Shown one piece after another: positions 59,652 through 64,000 of a stretch of DNA of 64,000 bases. A model generated the notes under the pieces. That model did not search any database. It saw only the letters and a program-made list of their open reading frames with translations, and was not told the DNA's origin. The stretch spans positions 124,001 to 188,000 of the forward strand of contig JBMNRB010000001.1 of NCBI GenBank assembly GCA_050944435.1, written 5' to 3'. Origin of the DNA: Ruminococcus_G sp050944435 (GTDB taxonomy: Bacteria > Bacillota > Clostridia > Lachnospirales > Lachnospiraceae). How positions within the stretch are numbered: the stretch's first letter is position 1; the number at the start of each line of letters is the position of its first letter. Position numbers and translations under genes: made by a program.

Positions 59652-61146
59652 GAAAAGCGAATACATTCTGGAGCTGAAAAATATTACCAAAGAATTTCCA
59701 GGTGTAAAAGCCCTCGACAGAGTAAATCTTAAATTAAGACCGGGAAGTGTTCATGCTCTGTGCGGAGAGAACGGCGCAGGAAAATCCACGCTGATGAAAA
59801 TTATCAATGGAATTTATAAAATGGATGAAGGAGAGATATGGTATAAAGGAGAAAAGATTATACCGAAAAGTCCGAAAGCTATGTTGGAGATGGGAATTGC
59901 CACCATTCATCAGGAGCTGAGTCCGCTGCCCAATATGACCATTGCGGAAAATATTTTCCTGGGACGTGAGCCCTTGGATTCCTTGAAGATGGTCGATTGG
60001 AAAAAGCTCTGGGCGGATACCCAGAAGCTGATGGATGAATTCGGATTCCATTACGATCCCAAAACTTATATGAAAGATCTGACGGTGTCGGATATCGCAT
60101 TGATTGAAATTGTGAAAGCGATTTCCAGAGACGCTTCTGTGGTAATTATGGACGAGCCAACCTCCTCTATCACCGATTCAGAAGTACATATTTTATTTGA
60201 AAATATCGAACGTCTGAAGAAAAAAGGCGTTGGCATCATCTATATTTCTCATAAACTGGATGAAATTTTTGAAATATGCGATGAAGTGACAATCTTCCGG
60301 GACGGTCAGTGGATCCATAGCTGCCCTATTCAGAATATTGACAAAAACGGAATTATTAAACAGATGGTGGGACGTGAAATTACGGAACAGTTTCCGAAAA
60401 CGCCGGCGCCTATTGGCGAATCGGTACTGGAGCTGAAACACTTTACCGGAAAGCGGTTTAAGAACGTGGATTTCACCGTCCGGGCAGGCGAGATCGTCGG
60501 ATTTGCCGGTCTGGTGGGAGCCGGACGAAGCGAACTGTTCCGTGCAGTTTTTGGTCTGGATCCGGTGGAATCAGGAGAGATGCTGCTGGAAGGAAAGAAA
60601 GTGAAGTTCCACAATTCACAGCAGGCCATTGACGCAGGCGTTTTGATGGTCAGTGAAGACAGAAAGCGGGAAGGCGTGGTTCTGTGCCGGTCTATCCGTG
60701 AAAATATCACCCTTGCCAGTTTAAAAGATATTTCCAAACAGGGATTCCTCAGTATGAAAAAGGAAAAGGAAAACATCAAGGAAATGATTGACACCTTGTC
60801 CATTAAGCTGGCAACGCCGGAAGCTCCGGTTTCTTCGTTGTCAGGCGGAAACCAGCAAAAGGTAGTTCTGGCAAAATGGCTTCTTAGGAAACCTAAGGTG
60901 CTGATTTTGGATGAACCAACCAGAGGTATTGATGTAGGGGCAAAATATGAAATCTATAAACTGATGTGTGAACTGGCCCGCCAGGGAGTAGCCATCGTTA
61001 TGATTTCATCGGAAATGCCGGAGATCCTGGGTATGAGCGACCGCATAGCAGTAATGTCTCAGGGATATCTGACAGGGGAACTGCCCATCGCAGAGGCGAC
61101 GCAGGAAAATATTATGGAACATGCAATGAAAGGATTCGAACAATGA
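59644..61146 (+). CDS. Sugar ABC transporter ATPase, RbsA-like (module B)
   Basis: 500 residues from GTG 59644, set by AAGGAGGTG. The first cassette is intact (GENGAGKST, VVIMDEPTSSIT). The second has GLVGAGRSE, LSGGNQQKVVLAKW and LILDEPTRGID. It belongs to the same class as the module A ATPase at 30416 and is presumably controlled by the divergent YesN/YesM system. It overlaps the permease gene by four bases. Confidence 0.94.
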   Translation: MGEKSEYILELKNITKEFPGVKALDRVNLKLRPGSVHALCGENGAGKSTLMKIINGIYKMDEGEIWYKGEKIIPKSPKAMLEMGIATIHQELSPLPNMTIAENIFLGREPLDSLKMVDWKKLWADTQKLMDEFGFHYDPKTYMKDLTVSDIALIEIVKAISRDASVVIMDEPTSSITDSEVHILFENIERLKKKGVGIIYISHKLDEIFEICDEVTIFRDGQWIHSCPIQNIDKNGIIKQMVGREITEQFPKTPAPIGESVLELKHFTGKRFKNVDFTVRAGEIVGFAGLVGAGRSELFRAVFGLDPVESGEMLLEGKKVKFHNSQQAIDAGVLMVSEDRKREGVVLCRSIRENITLASLKDISKQGFLSMKKEKENIKEMIDTLSIKLATPEAPVSSLSGGNQQKVVLAKWLLRKPKVLILDEPTRGIDVGAKYEIYKLMCELARQGVAIVMISSEMPEILGMSDRIAVMSQGYLTGELPIAEATQENIMEHAMKGFEQ

Positions 61147-62105
61147 CAAATACAAAATCAAAAAAGTTAAGTGTGGCTGATATATACAGCCGGTTTGGTA
61201 TATTTATCATTTTAATTATTGCAGTAATCATTGCTTCATTTTTAAGTGATGCATTTCTGACGCCCAGAAATATCAGCAATATCATCCGCCAGAATGCGGT
61301 AGTCATGATTATCGCCTTTGGTTCTCAGATGGTACTGATCGCAGGCGGATGTGACCTTTCTCCCGGATCGGTCTGCGCATTATCCGGTGTTATCTCCACC
61401 ATGGTAATGCTTCAGGTGGAAAATCCGGTGATTGCCCTGATCGTAGGTGTTCTGATCGGAGCCCTCTGCGGTCTGATCAATGGTCTGGTGATTACAACCT
61501 GTGAAATTCCGGACTTTATCATGACGCTGGCTTCTCAGTTTATCTGCCGCGGCGCGGTGCTGGCAATCACAGAAGCACAGCCGGTTTCCGGTTTTGACAT
61601 CAGCTTTACGCTGTTTGGACAGGGATATGTAGGACCAATCCCGGCGCCTATCGTTATCCTGGTTCTGGTACTGATTTTCTACTGGATTTTGATGAACCGC
61701 CGTCGTTTCGGCCGTTACGTGTATGCGGTAGGCGGAAATACCGATGCGGCAAGAGCTTCCGGTATCAACACGAAAAAGATTAAAACGCAGGCGTATCTTT
61801 TTGCAGGCGCTGCCGCCGGTCTGGCAGGCGTTATGCTGATGAGCCGTATGAATTCCGGTCAGCCAAACGGCGGCGAGCAGTACGAATTCGACGCTATCAC
61901 AGCAGCCATCATCGGAGGTACTTCCATGAACGGCGGTACCGGTAAGGTATACGGCGTTGTAGTCGGTGCTCTCTTTGTCGGTGTACTTCTTAACATTATG
62001 ACACAGATGAACGTATCTGCATACTGGCAGAAAATTGTAAAAGGTCTGATCATTGCGCTGGCAGTTATCATTGACGTTCGAGTAGGAAAGAGCAAAAAAG
62101 CATAA
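61143..62105 (+). CDS. Sugar ABC transporter permease, RbsC-like (module B)
   Basis: 320 residues with multiple hydrophobic helices and BPD_transp_2 landmarks: IAGGCDLSPGSVCALSG, GNTDAARASGINTKKIK and AAIIGGTSMNGGTGKV. ATGA overlap with the ATPase. In family members the second block reads GGNxxAARxSGI, so the transport class (ribose/xylose/galactose-like) is clear while the sugar is not. Confidence 0.94.
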   Translation: MTNTKSKKLSVADIYSRFGIFIILIIAVIIASFLSDAFLTPRNISNIIRQNAVVMIIAFGSQMVLIAGGCDLSPGSVCALSGVISTMVMLQVENPVIALIVGVLIGALCGLINGLVITTCEIPDFIMTLASQFICRGAVLAITEAQPVSGFDISFTLFGQGYVGPIPAPIVILVLVLIFYWILMNRRRFGRYVYAVGGNTDAARASGINTKKIKTQAYLFAGAAAGLAGVMLMSRMNSGQPNGGEQYEFDAITAAIIGGTSMNGGTGKVYGVVVGALFVGVLLNIMTQMNVSAYWQKIVKGLIIALAVIIDVRVGKSKKA

Positions 62106-62134
62106 CATAAAACATTAAGAAAAGGAGAAAAAAG

Positions 62135-63160
62135 ATGAAGAAAAAAATGGTAAAACGGGTATTGACACTGGTTATGGCATCTGTAATGGCAGTTGGGCTT
62201 CTGTCTGGGTGCAGCTTAAGTCCCAGCGGAGGCGGAAGCGATGATTCGGCATCGGCAGAAGAAGGCGGAGAGAAAGAGTATGTATATCGCGTAGGTTTTG
62301 TCAACATCGATAATGCGGATAACTGCTGTTATCCGGCCATGCAGAAATTCGTGGATTATGTGCAGAGCGATGAATTTGCAGAGTCAGTGGGAGCGGATAA
62401 AGTGGAAGCGCTGACTGCAGATTCCGCCAAAGATATTGAAAAACAGACCACCAATGTGGAGACTCTGCTCAGCAAGGGTGTGGATATGATGTTTATCATC
62501 GGCGTGGATACGGAAGGAAATACGACCGCCGTACAGGCCTGCAATAATGAAGGCGTGCCGGTATTCATGGTAGGTACGGAAGCTTCCGGCGGCGACTGGA
62601 AATTCATTGGCTTTGATGAAAAAGAACTGGGAAAAAGACAGGGCGAATGGTGTGCGGAAAACCTTCCGGAAAATGCTAATATCTGCTATCTCCAGGGAAC
62701 ACCGGGCCGTGAAGCTGCCGTTCTGCGTGAAGAAGGATTTATGGAAGGTATCTCTTCCCGAGATGATCTGAACGTGCTTTCTTCTCAGACAGGAGAATTT
62801 GAGACAGCGACTGCTATGCAGGTAACGGAAGACTGGATTCAGACCTATGGCGATGAGATTAACGCAATTGTTGCTGCTGACGGTAAAATGGTGGTAGGCG
62901 CTGTGGAAGCTCTGAAAGCTGCCAATATGGATCAGAATGTTACTACAGTGGGCGTTGTCAGTGTAGAGGATGACGGATATCTGATTGAAAACGGCGAGCA
63001 GTCTTATGCGGTATTTGTAAGCTGGCCGGAAATCGGAACTCTTTGCGGACAGATCGCAGAGCAGGTTTATAATGGAGAAGAAATTGACGAACGCACCAAT
63101 ATTGAAATGTTTGATATGACGCAGGAGAATTATGAAGAACTGATTGCTACGGCAAAATAA
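62135..63160 (+). CDS. Sugar-binding lipoprotein, RbsB-like (module B)
   Basis: 341 residues. The lipobox is GLLSGCSL (Cys about residue 26), followed by a Gly/Ser linker. The type I binding fold includes YRVGFVNIDNADNCCYPAM, GVDMMFIIGVDTEGN and FIGFDEKELGKRQGEW. The CC pair near the ligand entrance is unusual. Receptor of the module B importer. AAGGAG precedes the ATG. Confidence 0.93.
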   Translation: MKKKMVKRVLTLVMASVMAVGLLSGCSLSPSGGGSDDSASAEEGGEKEYVYRVGFVNIDNADNCCYPAMQKFVDYVQSDEFAESVGADKVEALTADSAKDIEKQTTNVETLLSKGVDMMFIIGVDTEGNTTAVQACNNEGVPVFMVGTEASGGDWKFIGFDEKELGKRQGEWCAENLPENANICYLQGTPGREAAVLREEGFMEGISSRDDLNVLSSQTGEFETATAMQVTEDWIQTYGDEINAIVAADGKMVVGAVEALKAANMDQNVTTVGVVSVEDDGYLIENGEQSYAVFVSWPEIGTLCGQIAEQVYNGEEIDERTNIEMFDMTQENYEELIATAK

Positions 63161-63177
63161 CATAACAACCTCCTACG

Positions 63178-63212
63178 ACAGGCATCCCATGACGGGATGC
63201 CTGTTTCCTCTT
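63178..63212 (+). terminator. Terminator of the module B transporter
   Basis: ACAGGCATCCC (63178-63188) pairs with GGGATGCCTGT (63194-63204), then a mixed T/C run. Confidence 0.85.
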
Positions 63213-63271
63213 TACTTTTGTAAAATTTACACGTATAGTAAAGATACGGAGAAGTTTCAGGAGGTAGGGAA

Positions 63272-64000
63272 ATGAAAGTAACGCTGGAACAGGTGGCAAA
63301 ATACGCAGGTGTGTCACGGGGAACTGTCGACCGGGTGGTGAATAAAAGAGGAAATGTCAAGCCGGAAGTAGAGCAGCGGGTACGGGAGGCATTGAAAACA
63401 TTAAATTATGAAAGAAACAAAATTGCCAGCGCCCTTGCCTACAGCAAATATGAGAAAAAAGTCTGCGCCATGTTTCAGAGGACGAATTCCGAGGATTACA
63501 ATCAGAAGATAATGAAAGGAATTTACGATGCACAAAGGGAATTAAATGATTTTGGAATTGCGGTGGAAACGATTATCTGTGAAACATCAGATGGAAACGA
63601 ATTCGTAGACAATATGAAGCATATGGTACGGGAAGGCGTCTGCGGATTTGTTTTGAAAGGTCCGGATGTAGCAGAGATGAGGGAGGAAATCGATAATTTG
63701 GCCAAGCAGAATGTGCCGGTCATTACGTTTAATTCAGATATACCGGAAAGTAAACGGGTTTGTTTTGTGGGCCAAAATCTGTATAAAAGCGGCAGGGTTG
63801 CGGGGAATATTATGGCCAGTCTGATAAGACCGGGAGAGAAGCTGGTAATCGGGTGTGGACTGCCTCAGTATAACGCTCATCATGAAAGGGTAGATGGTTT
63901 TGTATATGAATTAAAAAAGAGGGGAATTCAGGAAGAGCAGTGGAAATTGTTTCATACAGACCAGGATTATCAAGTTACTTATCAACGGTTGATGGAAATT
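63272..64000 (+). CDS. LacI family regulator (module B), 3' end beyond window
   Basis: 243 codons visible and still open at the window edge. ATG 63272 follows AGGAGG at 63259-63264. The HTH and hinge are MKVTLEQVAKYAGVSRGTV and NKIASALAYSKYEK, then a sugar-binding domain with FVLKGPDVAEMREEI and VPVITFNSDIPESKRV. It is a clear paralogue of the module A regulator at 29171 (same block order and spacing). Candidate regulator of the operator at 51775 or of module B. Confidence 0.9.
   Translation, partial: MKVTLEQVAKYAGVSRGTVDRVVNKRGNVKPEVEQRVREALKTLNYERNKIASALAYSKYEKKVCAMFQRTNSEDYNQKIMKGIYDAQRELNDFGIAVETIICETSDGNEFVDNMKHMVREGVCGFVLKGPDVAEMREEIDNLAKQNVPVITFNSDIPESKRVCFVGQNLYKSGRVAGNIMASLIRPGEKLVIGCGLPQYNAHHERVDGFVYELKKRGIQEEQWKLFHTDQDYQVTYQRLMEI

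Overview
The window looks like a chromosome segment of a low-to-mid GC anaerobic Firmicute, most probably a gut Lachnospiraceae (inference). Support: strong AGGAGG ribosome binding sites, frequent TTG/GTG starts, TTGACA/TATAAT promoters, DUF4317 and DUF3786 proteins, rhamnose/ribose-class sugar ABC transporters with YesM/YesN-type control, ferredoxin-tailed aldo/keto reductases and an FMN-riboswitch rib operon. I see no rRNA, tRNA, CRISPR array or intact mobile element; the only transposon trace is a small IS30-like remnant.

Layout. 1-4.5 kb: the end of an Fe-S aldo/keto reductase, a PNPOx/FlK-type fusion protein, a TPR protein, a flavodoxin and an Lsa-type ABC-F protein. 4.8-17.8 kb: a polyamine region. 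speA, a speE-like gene, carboxynorspermidine synthase and nspC form one operon. A PotABCD/YnjBCD-style ABC transporter with a GDPD-like gene follows, then aguA-aguB and a second Fe-S aldo/keto reductase. Together SpeA, AguA and AguB convert arginine to putrescine, and the synthase/NspC pair can extend it to spermidine. 17.8-27.5 kb: DUF4317, a four-gene cluster of secreted/surface proteins, a CdaR regulator with glycerate kinase, a truncated TIM-barrel gene, a PPC-domain protein, NADH pyrophosphatase, a PIN-PhoH ATPase and an HPr-like protein.

27.7-34 kb: module A, with a URO-D-superfamily protein, a LacI-type regulator and a three-gene sugar ABC transporter. The URO-D and transporter promoters carry the same GC-rich operator twice each. 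34-43 kb: an MBL-fold hydrolase, an MGMT-like protein, a 1.6-kaa cell-surface 5'-nucleotidase/papain-like chimera in which the cysteine-bearing part of the peptidase lies after the His/Asn part, a secreted nuclease lipoprotein, a CCA-adding-type enzyme and DUF3786. 43-46 kb: a frameshifted MtaA-like methyltransferase and another URO-D-like protein. 45.9-47 kb: an XRE/Uma2 pair and the IS30 remnant. 47.2-51.7 kb: riboswitch-ribD-ribE-ribBA-ribH plus a HAD phosphatase.

51.7-64 kb: a close URO-D paralogue behind its own LacI-like operator, a GntR/ABC exporter operon, then a minus-strand operon of response regulator, histidine kinase and a tandem ABC protein that has lost its nucleotide-binding motifs. 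It is divergent from a second sugar ABC transporter, which is followed by a second LacI-type regulator cut by the window end. The best candidates for something undescribed are the non-catalytic ABC protein in the two-component operon, the permuted peptidase, and the duplicated URO-D/LacI/sugar-ABC modules.
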